Of a stretch of 64,000 nt of DNA, positions 15,806 to 24,994 are shown one piece after another. A program made the translations under genes and the position numbers. Position 1 is the first letter of the stretch. Each line of letters starts with the position of its first letter. The DNA is taken from contig CAMUJH010000010.1 of assembly GCA_947089145.1 (NCBI GenBank), positions 1-64,000 of the forward strand. Reading direction: 5' to 3'. This DNA is from an uncultured Hungatella sp. (GTDB lineage Bacteria; Bacillota; Clostridia; Lachnospirales; Lachnospiraceae). The notes under the pieces are model-generated. The model ran no database searches. It had not been told where the DNA came from and was given only the letters and a program-made list of their open reading frames with translations.

Positions 15806-16597
15806 CTAAGCACGTTTTAAAAATCCGGTAAGCCTGGATATGAAGCCCCTGCCTCCCTCAGGCACCGTAATGGGGATGTCCTCCCCAAGAAGCCGTTTGC
15901 AGATGTCCAGGTAGGCTTGTCCCGAAGGCGTATCCGTGCCTGTCAAAGGTTCCCCCTGGTTGGTGGAAACTACGATGGATTCATCATCTGGAATGGCTCC
16001 CAAAAGAGGAATGGCCAGAATATCCATTACATCATCCACAGACATCATGTCTCCCCTGCGGACCATATCAGTTCTGACCCGGTTCACAATAAGCTGAACC
16101 TGGCCCATGTCCTTTGCCTCTAAAAGTCCGATAATCCTGTCTGCATCCCGGATAGCCGAAACTTCCGGCGTGGTAACCACCAGCGCCCGGTCTGCGCCTG
16201 CAATGGCGTTGCGGAATCCCTGTTCGATTCCGGCCGGGCAGTCCAGCAGTATGTAGTCAAAATCTTCTTTTAAGTCCTCTGTCAGTTTTATCATCTGTTC
16301 AGGATTTACTGCTGACTTGTCCCTGGTCTGGGCCGAGGGAAGCAAGTACAGGTTAGGGTATCTTTTGTCTCTGATCAGGGCCTGCTTCATTCTGCAGTTT
16401 CCCTCCACCACATCCACCAGATTGTAGACGATCCGGTTTTCCAGTCCCATGACCACGTCCAGGTTGCGCAGCCCGATGTCCGTATCGATCAGAGCTACCC
16501 GCATCCCCAGCATAGCCAGGCCTGTTCCAATGTTTGCAGAGGTTGTGGTTTTACCCACCCCGCCTTTTCCGGAGGTAATTACAATGACTTCGCTCAT
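15806..16597 (-). CDS. minD: Septum site-determining ATPase MinD
   Basis: 263 residues, ParA/MinD deviant Walker A ATPase (SGKGGVGKTTTSANIG, about 9-24), Walker B in DYILLDCPAGIEQG, and a C-terminal amphipathic helix (GFISRLTGFLKRA) for membrane binding. It recruits MinC and is displaced by MinE. The ATG at 16597 follows GCAGGAGGAAAGAAAT. minC-minD-minE are in order on the minus strand, with minE 10 nt after minD. Confidence 0.95.
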   Translation of the reverse strand: MSEVIVITSGKGGVGKTTTSANIGTGLAMLGMRVALIDTDIGLRNLDVVMGLENRIVYNLVDVVEGNCRMKQALIRDKRYPNLYLLPSAQTRDKSAVNPEQMIKLTEDLKEDFDYILLDCPAGIEQGFRNAIAGADRALVVTTPEVSAIRDADRIIGLLEAKDMGQVQLIVNRVRTDMVRRGDMMSVDDVMDILAIPLLGAIPDDESIVVSTNQGEPLTGTDTPSGQAYLDICKRLLGEDIPITVPEGGRGFISRLTGFLKRA

Positions 16598-16628
16598 ATT
16601 TCTTTCCTCCTGCAATATATGCCTCCTG

Positions 16629-16650
16629 ACAATTCAGACAACTGAATTGT
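16629..16650. promoter_or_regulatory. Perfect inverted repeat between minC and minD
   Basis: ACAATTCAG and CTGAATTGT with a 4-nt loop in the 117-nt minC-minD gap. It could be an mRNA hairpin that alters the minC:minD ratio or a protein site. No T tract follows, so it is not a standard terminator. Confidence 0.5.
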
Positions 16651-16714
16651 AATGACGCCTAACAATAGATATTCTACTCTATATTTTGAAATATTTCCAG
16701 TATTATTTCCATTA

Positions 16715-17380
16715 TTAAACATTTTTTAACACATTAAAAAAACTTTTTTTTATTTGTACCATGCAGATTTCCTGGTTTTCAACGGATGCGGTCATGGGCC
16801 CCCGTCCAAGGCGCCGCCCCTTTTCATTGATCTCTGTCTCAAATCCGGCAATCCTCAGCTGATAGGGGGCCATGGTCAGAGCCACCACCACTGCGTCCTC
16901 GTTGCCGGCAGCCCCGGCGACTGCCGTCCCCTTCAGTTCCCCAAGGACGATAATGTTGCCTTTTGCCGTCACCCGGGCCCCCTGCTCCACATCGCCGATA
17001 ACCACGATGCTGGCTTCCGACTCCAGCGACTCCCCCTTGTGCAGATGTCCCCTGTAGAACTGCCCCGTACAGGAAGACAGTTCCATCAGCTTTTCGTTAA
17101 GAGCCTTTTCGCACCGCCGTATGCGGTTGCTGTCAAGATCCACCAGACACATGATCTCTATCTGGGAGTGATCCATAATCACATTGGCGATCTGAAACTC
17201 CTGCTCCGGCGCCAGGGGCCTTCCTGCCAGGGTCAGGGTCATCTGGACCGATCCCCAGAACCTGGCGCTCTCCTCAAACTTTTTGGCTATGTCTCCCAAA
17301 AGCTCCTCAAAGGGAACCTCGGGAGCCAGAATCACCGTCATGCCGGACTTATTGCTTTTGATCACTACTGAACTTTTCAT
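16715..17380 (-). CDS. minC: Septum site-determining protein MinC
   Basis: 221 residues. It inhibits FtsZ polymerisation when carried to the membrane by MinD. The N-terminal half is divergent, as usual for Firmicutes MinC. The C-terminal beta-helix is clear (RGHLHKGESLESEASIVVIG, GDVEQGARVTAKGNIIVLG, ELKGTAVAGAAGN), including the G-rich MinD-binding face. An AAGGTGG ribosome site precedes the ATG. It lies 94 nt after mrdA in the same operon. Confidence 0.93.
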   Translation of the reverse strand: MKSSVVIKSNKSGMTVILAPEVPFEELLGDIAKKFEESARFWGSVQMTLTLAGRPLAPEQEFQIANVIMDHSQIEIMCLVDLDSNRIRRCEKALNEKLMELSSCTGQFYRGHLHKGESLESEASIVVIGDVEQGARVTAKGNIIVLGELKGTAVAGAAGNEDAVVVALTMAPYQLRIAGFETEINEKGRRLGRGPMTASVENQEICMVQIKKSFFNVLKNV

Positions 17381-17474
17381 ACGCTACCACCTTTTTACCT
17401 GAATTCACCTGTTAAATCTTCCAGGCAGCTTCTGCCTCTTTTGCGGCTTATGTTTCTTAAAATCCTGTTTCGTT

Positions 17475-20357
17475 TTAATCGCCGATTGTAACATTGCTTG
17501 CATCCAGGGCACCTGCTTCGATAATATCCTCCAGGGTCGTGTACCCGTAATAAAACCGGTACACGCTCTTGGCTATGGTTGCCGCATTGGCGGAAGAATA
17601 GCCATAGGGGATATTGACCGTAACGCTGATCTCCGGGTTGGAATACGGTCCGTAGGAAATAAAAAACGCATGGTTTGCCCTGGTATTCTCCTGGGCCGTA
17701 CCGGTCTTTCCCGCAATCTCCACTTCCAGATCCCTGAAAATTCGTTTGGAGGAACTGTCAGTGATTACCCGCCGCATGCCGCTCTGAACCGCATCCCAGG
17801 TACTGTCCGCAATTTCCACCAGACTGGAAATCTCAGGAACATGATCCTCCACAACGGTTCCGTCCGATTTGGTAACTTTATCAATAAGGCTTAACTCAAA
17901 CACCTTCCCTCTGTTGGCCAGGGCGGTTACATACCGGGACAGCTGCACGTTGGTATAGGCATTGGTGCCCTGCCCCATGGAGGAGCGCTCCGGGTCTTCC
18001 GTAGAAATCTTTGGCGAGCTTTCTGCGATCTCGATTCCCGACGGGTGGTCCAGGCCGAACTTGGAGGCGTACTTCCGAAGAACCTCCAGGCCCCTGTCCG
18101 TGGAGTACACGCCGTCCTCATTGGTAGAAAGGCGGTGGGCCACCTCGGAAAAGAAATAGTTGCAGGAATTTTCCAGCCCTCCGGATACGTCCAGCTTGCC
18201 GTGGCGTCCCGGATTGATCCAGCACTTAATCGTCGGAAACACTTCCTCATAAATGCCGGTGCATTCGATCTCGTCCGTAGTGGTGACAACCCCCTCCTCC
18301 AGAGCCGCAACAGCGGTAATGGGTTTAAAGGTGGAGCCAGGCGCCTTGGTAACCTGGGTGGCGTTGTTATAAAGGGGAAGGGACAGATCCTCGTTCAGCT
18401 GGCTGAAATAAGCGGCATCCACCGTGCCGGACAGCATGTTGTTGTTATAGCTGGGATACGTTACCAGGGCCCGCACCTTTCCCGTATTCACATCTGTCAC
18501 AGTGCATCCGGCGGTGCATGGGTCAAGGGCCAGCTGGGCAGGCGTAATCTCAAGGTTGTTTATCTTGTCAATCAAAAAGTTAAAGGTATACTCCTCTCCC
18601 CCTGCCTGCAGAAGCCCCATCTGTTCCTGATCATAGGGAAGGACGTTCTGGGAGTACAGAGCCATGCACAGCTCCCTCCCTGTAATAATATCCTGGTTTA
18701 TCAGATATCGGTAAATGCGTTTTGTAAACTGAGTGTCACTTTCCAGCTGCTCCATAACGTAATCCACCAGCGCCTGGAAGCTGTCGTCCGCATTGGAGTA
18801 CTTGTTGTTGACAGGCAGTTTGGTAGTGTCTATCCATTCCTGGGAGATGCCGTAGTATAAGTATTCCCGCAGGCTTATGGCTTCGTCTCTCCAGGCTGTT
18901 GCCTGGGGGCTTTCAGAATCAACCTTGCTTCTCTGGAAAATATCCACCGTGTCCGATGACAGGTAGGAATACACATACAGCATGTACGCCTTCATATCTT
19001 CCGGCAGTTCCGATATGGGTGCTGCGTTTGGGTCTGCCAGCTGGCTTCTCATATTTGCCATGATCTGCTGCCTGGAAGCCAGGAATTTTCTATGGATCTC
19101 CTGCTCCACCGCCCCGGCGTCATCCCGCTCCATGGCCTTTAGGGACAGCACGTTATTGTTAATAAGCTGATAGTAGGCATCCTTTACGGGAATCTTCTTT
19201 TTGCTGGAGTCCCGGTTTTCCTCCTCCGTCACTTCCCGGTTAACCAGACGGTCTGTGACAATGCCGGCAAGATGCTTTTCCAGCAGGTGGTAAATGCCAA
19301 TCTGCAGCTCCCGATCCAGAGTCAGGTAAATATTGTTCCCCGCTTCCGGCTCCGTGGCGTCGTCAAGAACCTTTAAAACCCGCCCCCTGCTGTCCACATA
19401 CATGTTCTGGACGCCCTTTTTTCCCTGAAGCTTGTCCTCCTGGGTGGCCTCAATCCCGATGCGCCCCACAATGTCATTAAGCTCATAGCTTTCATCTCTC
19501 TGCCGCAGCTCCTCCAGCTGCTCTTCGCTGGAAACCTTGCCCGTATAGCCGATAATCGGCGCAAAGTACAGGGCGTCCTCATAAATGCGCACTGTGGACT
19601 CGGCTATATCCACCCCCTGCAGCTGGGCCATATGTTCGGAAATATCCACCACGGTATTCTCGGAAACATTGGAGGCAACCGTAGTGGTCTTGTAGCTGGT
19701 GTAAGCCGTCAGGGAAAGGGAGTAGCGGATAATGCCCACTTTCAGGGCCTCGTCGTCCGGGAGCACCATGGGATTCCCCCTGGCATCTTTCAGATCTTCT
19801 ATGTTAAACTTTTCCTTGGTCATTTCAAAGACATCCCTGGCGCTGACATTGGACGGGTATTTTCCGTCCTCGTCATCCAGCTCGCTGACAGAGCGCCGTC
19901 CATAGAAATCCCGCAGAAACCGCAGTCTGGCAGTCTCCGACGAGGTCGTGAACACAAAGTCCCCGTTCTGGTCAATGGCAACGGGCAGATCCCCCTGGAT
20001 GGTTTCCCCCTGCCTGTCCAAGATCCGCACCAGCTCCAGGATCATCAGGTTCCTGTCCTGATCCGTCTTATAGGCGCCTATGTCCTGAATAGTGACAGAA
20101 TATGCCAGTTCATTTCTGGCCAGAATCATGCCGTTGCAGTCGTAGATATTGCCCCTGGTTCCCGTTGTGTAGGCGGTCCTCAGTATTTTCGATTCATATT
20201 TTTTCACATATTCTTCGCCCCGCACGATCTGCAGGTCAAACAAGCGTACCACCAGCCCGGCAAACATGCAGATAAAGATCACAGCCAAGGCAAATATCCT
20301 GGATGTAATGACCCGCTTAATGCCGATCTGAATCAGTTCCAGTATGTCTCTAAACAA
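17475..20357 (-). CDS. mrdA: Penicillin-binding protein 2-like elongation transpeptidase, enlarged
   Basis: 960 residues, class B PBP. One membrane segment (about 20-42), a PBP dimerisation domain (RTAYTTGTRGNIYDCNG onward), then the transpeptidase with SxxK in APGSTFKPI (about 675), SCN in ENSCNYFF (about 731) and KTGTAQ near the end. PBP2 proteins are usually 600-700 residues; here about 230 extra residues lie between the LTLDRELQ helix and the domain entry AGCTVTDVNTGKVRALVTYP. The likely start is the TTG at 20357, because AGGAGAG lies at correct spacing and it overlaps the mreD stop by 8 nt; an in-frame TTG eight codons earlier lacks a site. Partner of RodA. Confidence 0.9.
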   Translation of the reverse strand: MFRDILELIQIGIKRVITSRIFALAVIFICMFAGLVVRLFDLQIVRGEEYVKKYESKILRTAYTTGTRGNIYDCNGMILARNELAYSVTIQDIGAYKTDQDRNLMILELVRILDRQGETIQGDLPVAIDQNGDFVFTTSSETARLRFLRDFYGRRSVSELDDEDGKYPSNVSARDVFEMTKEKFNIEDLKDARGNPMVLPDDEALKVGIIRYSLSLTAYTSYKTTTVASNVSENTVVDISEHMAQLQGVDIAESTVRIYEDALYFAPIIGYTGKVSSEEQLEELRQRDESYELNDIVGRIGIEATQEDKLQGKKGVQNMYVDSRGRVLKVLDDATEPEAGNNIYLTLDRELQIGIYHLLEKHLAGIVTDRLVNREVTEEENRDSSKKKIPVKDAYYQLINNNVLSLKAMERDDAGAVEQEIHRKFLASRQQIMANMRSQLADPNAAPISELPEDMKAYMLYVYSYLSSDTVDIFQRSKVDSESPQATAWRDEAISLREYLYYGISQEWIDTTKLPVNNKYSNADDSFQALVDYVMEQLESDTQFTKRIYRYLINQDIITGRELCMALYSQNVLPYDQEQMGLLQAGGEEYTFNFLIDKINNLEITPAQLALDPCTAGCTVTDVNTGKVRALVTYPSYNNNMLSGTVDAAYFSQLNEDLSLPLYNNATQVTKAPGSTFKPITAVAALEEGVVTTTDEIECTGIYEEVFPTIKCWINPGRHGKLDVSGGLENSCNYFFSEVAHRLSTNEDGVYSTDRGLEVLRKYASKFGLDHPSGIEIAESSPKISTEDPERSSMGQGTNAYTNVQLSRYVTALANRGKVFELSLIDKVTKSDGTVVEDHVPEISSLVEIADSTWDAVQSGMRRVITDSSSKRIFRDLEVEIAGKTGTAQENTRANHAFFISYGPYSNPEISVTVNIPYGYSSANAATIAKSVYRFYYGYTTLEDIIEAGALDASNVTIGD

Positions 20358-20868
20358 TCGTAGTATCTCTCCTATTTTCAAATTCTGTCAGCCGCCTGCC
20401 GATGTAGAGAAGCAGGCGGTAAATGAGAAGCGTGGTCACAACCGTAAAAATGGTTTCCGGAATCACCAGTTCCTTCAGATAGTAAAGCACATTCAGCCTC
20501 CCCCGGATAAGGAAGCGGAACACATACACATACAGATTGTATGCCAGTTCATTGAGCACGCTTAAAACCAGCGGCAGGGTAATGTACTCTTCATAATAAT
20601 ATTTGGTGCAGATTCCGTTTACATATCCCACATACACGTAAAAAAGTGTATAAAAGCCAAACGGGCCGCTGTAAAACAGATCCAGAAGCACTCCTGCCAG
20701 AACCCCGTAAAACATGCCTGCCCGCTGCCCTTTCATAAACCCAAAGGAAAATGTCAGGATCAAAAGCAGGTTGGGCGACGCCGACAAAAAAGGAATCAGC
20801 GGGAACACGCAGTTTTGTATGGTAAACGCAACAATGATCAGCACCAGGTTGATAATGGTCCGCTTCAT
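20350..20868 (-). CDS. mreD: Rod shape-determining protein MreD
   Basis: 172 residues with about five membrane segments (LVLIIVAFTIQNCVF, LLLILTFSFGFM, GVLAGVLLDLFYSG and others). MreD is the integral component of the elongasome that acts with MreC. It begins 1 nt after the mreC stop and overlaps the mrdA start. The motif GLLxDLFY-like (GVLLDLFYSGPFGFYTL) is the recognisable family feature. Confidence 0.88.
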   Translation of the reverse strand: MKRTIINLVLIIVAFTIQNCVFPLIPFLSASPNLLLILTFSFGFMKGQRAGMFYGVLAGVLLDLFYSGPFGFYTLFYVYVGYVNGICTKYYYEEYITLPLVLSVLNELAYNLYVYVFRFLIRGRLNVLYYLKELVIPETIFTVVTTLLIYRLLLYIGRRLTEFENRRDTTIV

Positions 20869-20869
20869 A

Positions 20870-21715
20870 TTATTCTCCTGTAGGCTCCCCGGTTTCTTTC
20901 ACGTCCGTGATGATCAGCACCTCCTGGAGATTGTTAAACTCCGCCACAGGCACCAGATAGCCGGAACTGGTCAGCTGGTTGCTGTCAATGGAAACATCCA
21001 CCGCATACCCGATCAGTATTCCCGGCAGATAGGTGGTGCTGATGTTGGAGGTGACAATCCGATCCCCGTCTTTTACATCGCCGTCTTTCTTAATATCGCT
21101 TAATGCCAGACGCCCCTCTTTGTAGAGAGTCAGATCCCCGCCTACCATGCAAGTGTCCCCTGACTGGAGAGCCATGGCGCTGACCCGGCTGGAATCGTCA
21201 ATAATCGAACGGACCGTGGCATAATGAGCCCCCACATCTGTCACAATGCCTGCCAGCCCGCCGCCTGCCAATACGTTGTTGCCCACCTGAATCCCGTCTG
21301 CAGACCCTTTATTGACTCTGAATACCTGGAACCAGTCGCCGGAGTCATTGGCAATAACCCGGGCGGCAGTCTTGTTGTACTGCATATACTGCTGATCCAG
21401 GCCATACAGCTCCCTAAGCCTCTGAAGCTCAAACTGCTGGGAGGCCAGCCTGTTGTTTTCCTCTGTCAGCCTGTCAATCTCCGCCTGAAGCTTTCGCTTT
21501 TCCTCCAAAGCCCCCTTCAGCTGCCCATAGTCAGAAAGCTGCTGGTATATGGTTACTCCCACCTTGTTCACCCCTGACTGGATGGGAATCAGAACATATC
21601 CCACCCCTGTGCGCAAAGGTTCCAGCCACTGATCCGCAACCATGGTAATTCCAATCAGCACGATGCAGATCACGGTCAGGCCTGCCAAAATATAACGGTT
21701 GTATTTTGATTCCAT
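20870..21715 (-). CDS. mreC: Rod shape-determining protein MreC
   Basis: 281 residues. A single N-terminal membrane anchor (YILAGLTVICIVLIGITMV), a coiled coil (about 65-105, rich in Leu/Glu/Gln) and the paired beta-barrel domain (AARVIANDSGDWFQVFRVNKGSADGIQVGNNVL...). MreC links MreB filaments to PBPs outside the cell. Its ATG directly follows the radC stop codon (TAGATG), with GAGGGA inside radC as ribosome site. No mreB is seen in the window; radC directly precedes mreC here. Confidence 0.94.
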   Translation of the reverse strand: MESKYNRYILAGLTVICIVLIGITMVADQWLEPLRTGVGYVLIPIQSGVNKVGVTIYQQLSDYGQLKGALEEKRKLQAEIDRLTEENNRLASQQFELQRLRELYGLDQQYMQYNKTAARVIANDSGDWFQVFRVNKGSADGIQVGNNVLAGGGLAGIVTDVGAHYATVRSIIDDSSRVSAMALQSGDTCMVGGDLTLYKEGRLALSDIKKDGDVKDGDRIVTSNISTTYLPGILIGYAVDVSIDSNQLTSSGYLVPVAEFNNLQEVLIITDVKETGEPTGE

Positions 21716-22417
21716 CTATAACATTCCCTCTTTTTTAAAGCTGCAGTAATTATTGTCTCCAATAATAACATGGTCCAAAAGCTGGATATCCACAAGGTTT
21801 CCTGCATCATAGACCTTCCTGGTCAGAAGGCAGTCCTCCCGGCTGGGAGTGGAATCCCCGCTGGGATGGTTATGGACCAGAATAATGCCTACGGCCTGGC
21901 ACTGCAGGGCTTTTATAAATATCTCCCGGGGCGATGCCAGAGACGCGTTTACAGTGCCTTTGGATATCTGCAGATCCCGAATCAGGGCCTGCTTGGTGTT
22001 AAGGAACATGACATAAAGCTGTTCCTGCTGTAAGTGCCTCATTTCTTCCATATAGTATTCCGCCACGGACTGCGGGTTCTCAAATGTGGTATTTCTCGCA
22101 GTCGCCGCACGGCGGCTAATGCGCTTTGACAGCTCTCCGATGCACTGCAGCTGAATGCCTTTCACCTTGCCAATGCCTGAAAGCTTTTGAAAATCAGACA
22201 GGTCTAAGCGGCACAGTCCCAAAAGGCCATCGCCTTTGGGATACGTCAGCTCCAGCACCTTCTGGGCAAGCTGAAGGGAGCTTAAGGCCGGGCTGCCGGT
22301 TCGGATAATGACGGCTAACAATTCTGCGTCGCTTAGTATCTCAGGACCTTTAGAAACGCATTTCTCGTAGGGACGATCCTGCTTTGGGATATCTTTCATC
22401 CTAATGTGTTTGTCCAT
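21716..22417 (-). CDS. radC: RadC-family JAB-domain protein
   Basis: 233 residues. N-terminal helix-hairpin-helix region (FQKLSGIGKVKGIQLQC) and a C-terminal JAMM metalloprotease-like domain with HNHPSGDSTPSREDCLLT. The cellular role is unsettled; the old DNA-repair name rests on a misassigned mutant. The frame is open 60 codons further upstream, but that extension contains the promoter, and GAGGAG sits 7 nt before the ATG at 22417, so the shorter start is chosen. It heads the mre/min operon, the usual radC-mreBCD association. Confidence 0.9.
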   Translation of the reverse strand: MDKHIRMKDIPKQDRPYEKCVSKGPEILSDAELLAVIIRTGSPALSSLQLAQKVLELTYPKGDGLLGLCRLDLSDFQKLSGIGKVKGIQLQCIGELSKRISRRAATARNTTFENPQSVAEYYMEEMRHLQQEQLYVMFLNTKQALIRDLQISKGTVNASLASPREIFIKALQCQAVGIILVHNHPSGDSTPSREDCLLTRKVYDAGNLVDIQLLDHVIIGDNNYCSFKKEGML

Positions 22418-22533
22418 GGACATGCTCCTCGCTGCGTGACTCTCCATAGTACGAAGCCTGGGCGCCTGGGACCTTTTCTCTTTTGGAACCCCATAGACAC
22501 GCCGTAAGACAAGCCTGCCTTTGGTTCCAAAAC

Positions 22534-22562
22534 ATTTTACCATAACTTGGAATTTATGTATA
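22534..22562 (-). promoter_or_regulatory. Candidate promoter of the radC-mre-min operon
   Basis: Minus-strand TAAAAT with TGG before it (extended -10, 22534-22539) and TATACA at 22557-22562, 17-bp spacer. It gives a leader of about 110 nt to the radC ATG at 22417. Confidence 0.5.
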
Positions 22563-22644
22563 GTTAGTTTATAAAAAGTTAAAAATTTCTTCCGCATCTG
22601 CCGGCGCTGGAGTCCTGCGGCGAAAAATCCCCGGAAGGGACATC

Positions 22645-23958
22645 CTACTGCCTGCGGCAGACAGGTTTGCTTTGGTTTTTCAGGGTGCAGATCCCCGCGT
22701 CACACAGTTTCTGCAGGGACATAAGAATGCCAAGCTTGGCATGATACCAGGTCAGCCCTCCCTGGAAATACACGGCATAAGGCGGTTTCATGGGGCCGTC
22801 TGCACTTAGCTCAATGGAAGACCCCTGGACAAATGCCCCTGCCGCCATAATAACCGGAGCGTCGTATCCCGGCATATCCCAGGGCTCCGGGGTTACAAAG
22901 CTGTCCACCGGCGCCGCTGCCTGGATTCCCTGGCAGAATGCAATGACTGCCTTTGGATTTTTAAATTCAATGGACTGAATGATGTCGTGGCGCTCCTCCC
23001 CACTGCCTGGAATCACGTCGAATCCCAGCTTTTCGTAGATGCCTGCAGCAAAAACGGCGCCCTTTAAGGCTCCCGCCACAACCACAGGCGACAGAAACAG
23101 GCCCTGATAGAAAGACTGGTTCAGTCCAAGGCTTGCCCCCACTTCTTTTCCCAGGCCGGGAGCGCTTAACCGGAAAGCCGCCCGGTCAATGCAGTCTTTC
23201 CGCCCTACAATGTACCCTCCTGTAGGGGCCAGGCCGCCGCCGGGGTTTTTAATAAGGGAGCCTACAGCCATGTCGGCTCCCGCCTGAGTAGGCTCCGTCT
23301 CTTCCACAAACTCGCCGTAGCAGTTATCTACCATGCAGATAATATCCGGCTTGATCTTTTTTGCAAAAGCGATCACTTCCCCAATCTGCTTTACGGAAAA
23401 CGTAGGTCTTGAGGCATAGCCCTTGGACCGCTGAATGGTCATAAGTTTTGTCTTCTCATTAATGGCTTTTGCAATTGCTGCAAAGTCAAAGCTTCCGTCA
23501 GGAAGCAGGTCAGCCTGGCGGTAAGTAACCCCGTACTCTTTTAAGGAACCTGGCGACTGGCGGATTCCGATAACCTCCTCCAGCGTGTCGTATGGTTTTC
23601 CGTTGGGGGACAGCAGCTCATCCCCAGGGCGGAGGTTGCCGGACAGGGCAATGTGAAGGGCATGGGTTCCGCTCATAAGCTGAGGGCGCACCAGGGCGCT
23701 TTCCGCCTCAAATACGCTGGCATATACCTGTTCCAGCGTATCTCTTCCCAGATCATTGTACCCATATCCCGTGGTGGCGGCAAAATGGATGTCGCTGACC
23801 CGGTTTTTCTGCATGGCTTTTATGACCTTTAACTGATTGTACTCTGCCCTTAAGTCAATGGCCTGAAACCTGTCTTTTAACGACTCTTCGATCTCTTCCC
23901 CAAACTTCAGCACCTGTGGGCTGATTCCAAGTGACGTGTACATTGCATTTAATTCCAT
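22645..23958 (-). CDS. PLP-dependent methionine gamma-lyase-like protein (aluminium resistance family)
   Basis: 437 residues, a family of Cys/Met-metabolism-type PLP enzymes named after an aluminium-resistance protein (B. subtilis YnbB). Motifs: FAATTGYGYNDLGRDTLEQVYA at the N-terminus (split here for length), VRPQLMSGTHA, MVDNCYGEFVE, and the PLP-lysine region GSLIKNPGGGLAPTGGYIVG. The substrate is not established. It overlaps the miaA stop by 10 nt, so it is last in miaB-mutS-mutL-miaA. An AGGAGAA site precedes the ATG. Confidence 0.88.
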   Translation of the reverse strand: MELNAMYTSLGISPQVLKFGEEIEESLKDRFQAIDLRAEYNQLKVIKAMQKNRVSDIHFAATTGYGYNDLGRDTLEQVYASVFEAESALVRPQLMSGTHALHIALSGNLRPGDELLSPNGKPYDTLEEVIGIRQSPGSLKEYGVTYRQADLLPDGSFDFAAIAKAINEKTKLMTIQRSKGYASRPTFSVKQIGEVIAFAKKIKPDIICMVDNCYGEFVEETEPTQAGADMAVGSLIKNPGGGLAPTGGYIVGRKDCIDRAAFRLSAPGLGKEVGASLGLNQSFYQGLFLSPVVVAGALKGAVFAAGIYEKLGFDVIPGSGEERHDIIQSIEFKNPKAVIAFCQGIQAAAPVDSFVTPEPWDMPGYDAPVIMAAGAFVQGSSIELSADGPMKPPYAVYFQGGLTWYHAKLGILMSLQKLCDAGICTLKNQSKPVCRRQ

Positions 23959-24953
23959 GATTCTGTTTCTCCTGTTATCTGTTGTGATTTGCTATGGCAG
24001 GCACTTTGGCCGCCCTGCCTGGAATGCTTTGTTTCCTCTAAAATATGCCCCAGTATTTTCCCGCTGTCATTTCCAAAATCCGGCAGATTCAGCCACCGCA
24101 CATTTCTCTCCCGCTTAAACCAGGTCAGCTGCCTTTTTGCAAAATGCCTCGTATCACGTTTCAGAATATAGACGGCTTCCTCAAGGCTGCACCTGCCCTC
24201 CAGATAGTCAAGGATCTCCTTGTATCCCAGCCCCTGCATGGATACCATATCCCTGGTGCAGCCCATGTCTGCCAGTTTCCTCACCTCGTCCACAAGGCCC
24301 AGCTTCAGCATCTTATCCACCCGCCGCTCAATTCTCTCATAAAGCACCGCCCTGTCCGTATTCAGCACATAGTAAAAAAAGTCATACGGAGATTCTTTTT
24401 TCCTCTCCTTCTCATTGTGGTCAGAAATCCTGGTTCCCGTCTTTCTATAAAACTCGATGGCCCGGATGACCCGTTTCACATTGTTGGCGTGGATCTGCCG
24501 GGCCGCCGCCGGATCGGCCTTTTTCAGCATTTCGTGAAGATACCCGGCTCCTTTCGTGGCGGCAATCTGCTCCAGCTTAAAGCGGAGCCCAGGGTCCCCG
24601 TCATTCTCTGTAAAATCCACGTCATACAAAAGGGCCTGTATGTAAAATCCGGTCCCCCCTGCCACAATGGGAATGTGGCCCTGCCCGTAAATCTGCGAAA
24701 GCGCCTCTTTTGCCATTTTCTGGAAAATGACCACGTTAAATTCCTCCGTAGGCTCCAGCACGTCAATCAGATGGTGTCTTACCCCATCCATCTCTTCCCT
24801 GGTCACTTTGGCAGACCCGATATCCATATGGCGGTATACCTGCATGGAATCCGCACTGATGATCTCCCCGCCTGCGGCCTTTGCCAGGCGGACAGAAAGC
24901 TCTGTTTTTCCCACAGCCGTGGGACCTGTAAGAACAATAAGAGGCAAAGCCAT
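23949..24953 (-). CDS. miaA: tRNA dimethylallyltransferase
   Basis: 334 residues. Adds the dimethylallyl group to A37 of tRNAs reading UNN codons; MiaB (encoded upstream) then methylthiolates it. P-loop LTGPTAVGKTELSVRLAK at about 7-24, DSMQVYRHMDIGSAKVT, and VAGGTGFYIQALLYDVDF are family signatures. The ATG at 24953 has GGGAGG nine nt upstream; an in-frame start 15 codons earlier is rejected. The C-terminal tail (about 25 residues after NDSGKILGHILEE) is longer than average and unconserved. Confidence 0.95.
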   Translation of the reverse strand: MALPLIVLTGPTAVGKTELSVRLAKAAGGEIISADSMQVYRHMDIGSAKVTREEMDGVRHHLIDVLEPTEEFNVVIFQKMAKEALSQIYGQGHIPIVAGGTGFYIQALLYDVDFTENDGDPGLRFKLEQIAATKGAGYLHEMLKKADPAAARQIHANNVKRVIRAIEFYRKTGTRISDHNEKERKKESPYDFFYYVLNTDRAVLYERIERRVDKMLKLGLVDEVRKLADMGCTRDMVSMQGLGYKEILDYLEGRCSLEEAVYILKRDTRHFAKRQLTWFKRERNVRWLNLPDFGNDSGKILGHILEETKHSRQGGQSACHSKSQQITGETESWN

Positions 24954-24994
24954 TGTTAAGAACCTCCCATAAACGTGTGAGGGATGCGATTTTG

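Noticed and set aside
18045..18860. 271-codon plus-strand open frame
   Set aside because: Antisense to the PBP2 transpeptidase region; an effect of GC-rich third positions.
22418..22597. 60-residue N-terminal extension of RadC
   Set aside because: It is unconserved, contains the likely promoter, and a GAGGAG site supports the ATG at 22417.
24045..24959. 304-codon plus-strand open frame
   Set aside because: It is exactly antisense to miaA, whose motifs are all intact, and has no ribosome site.
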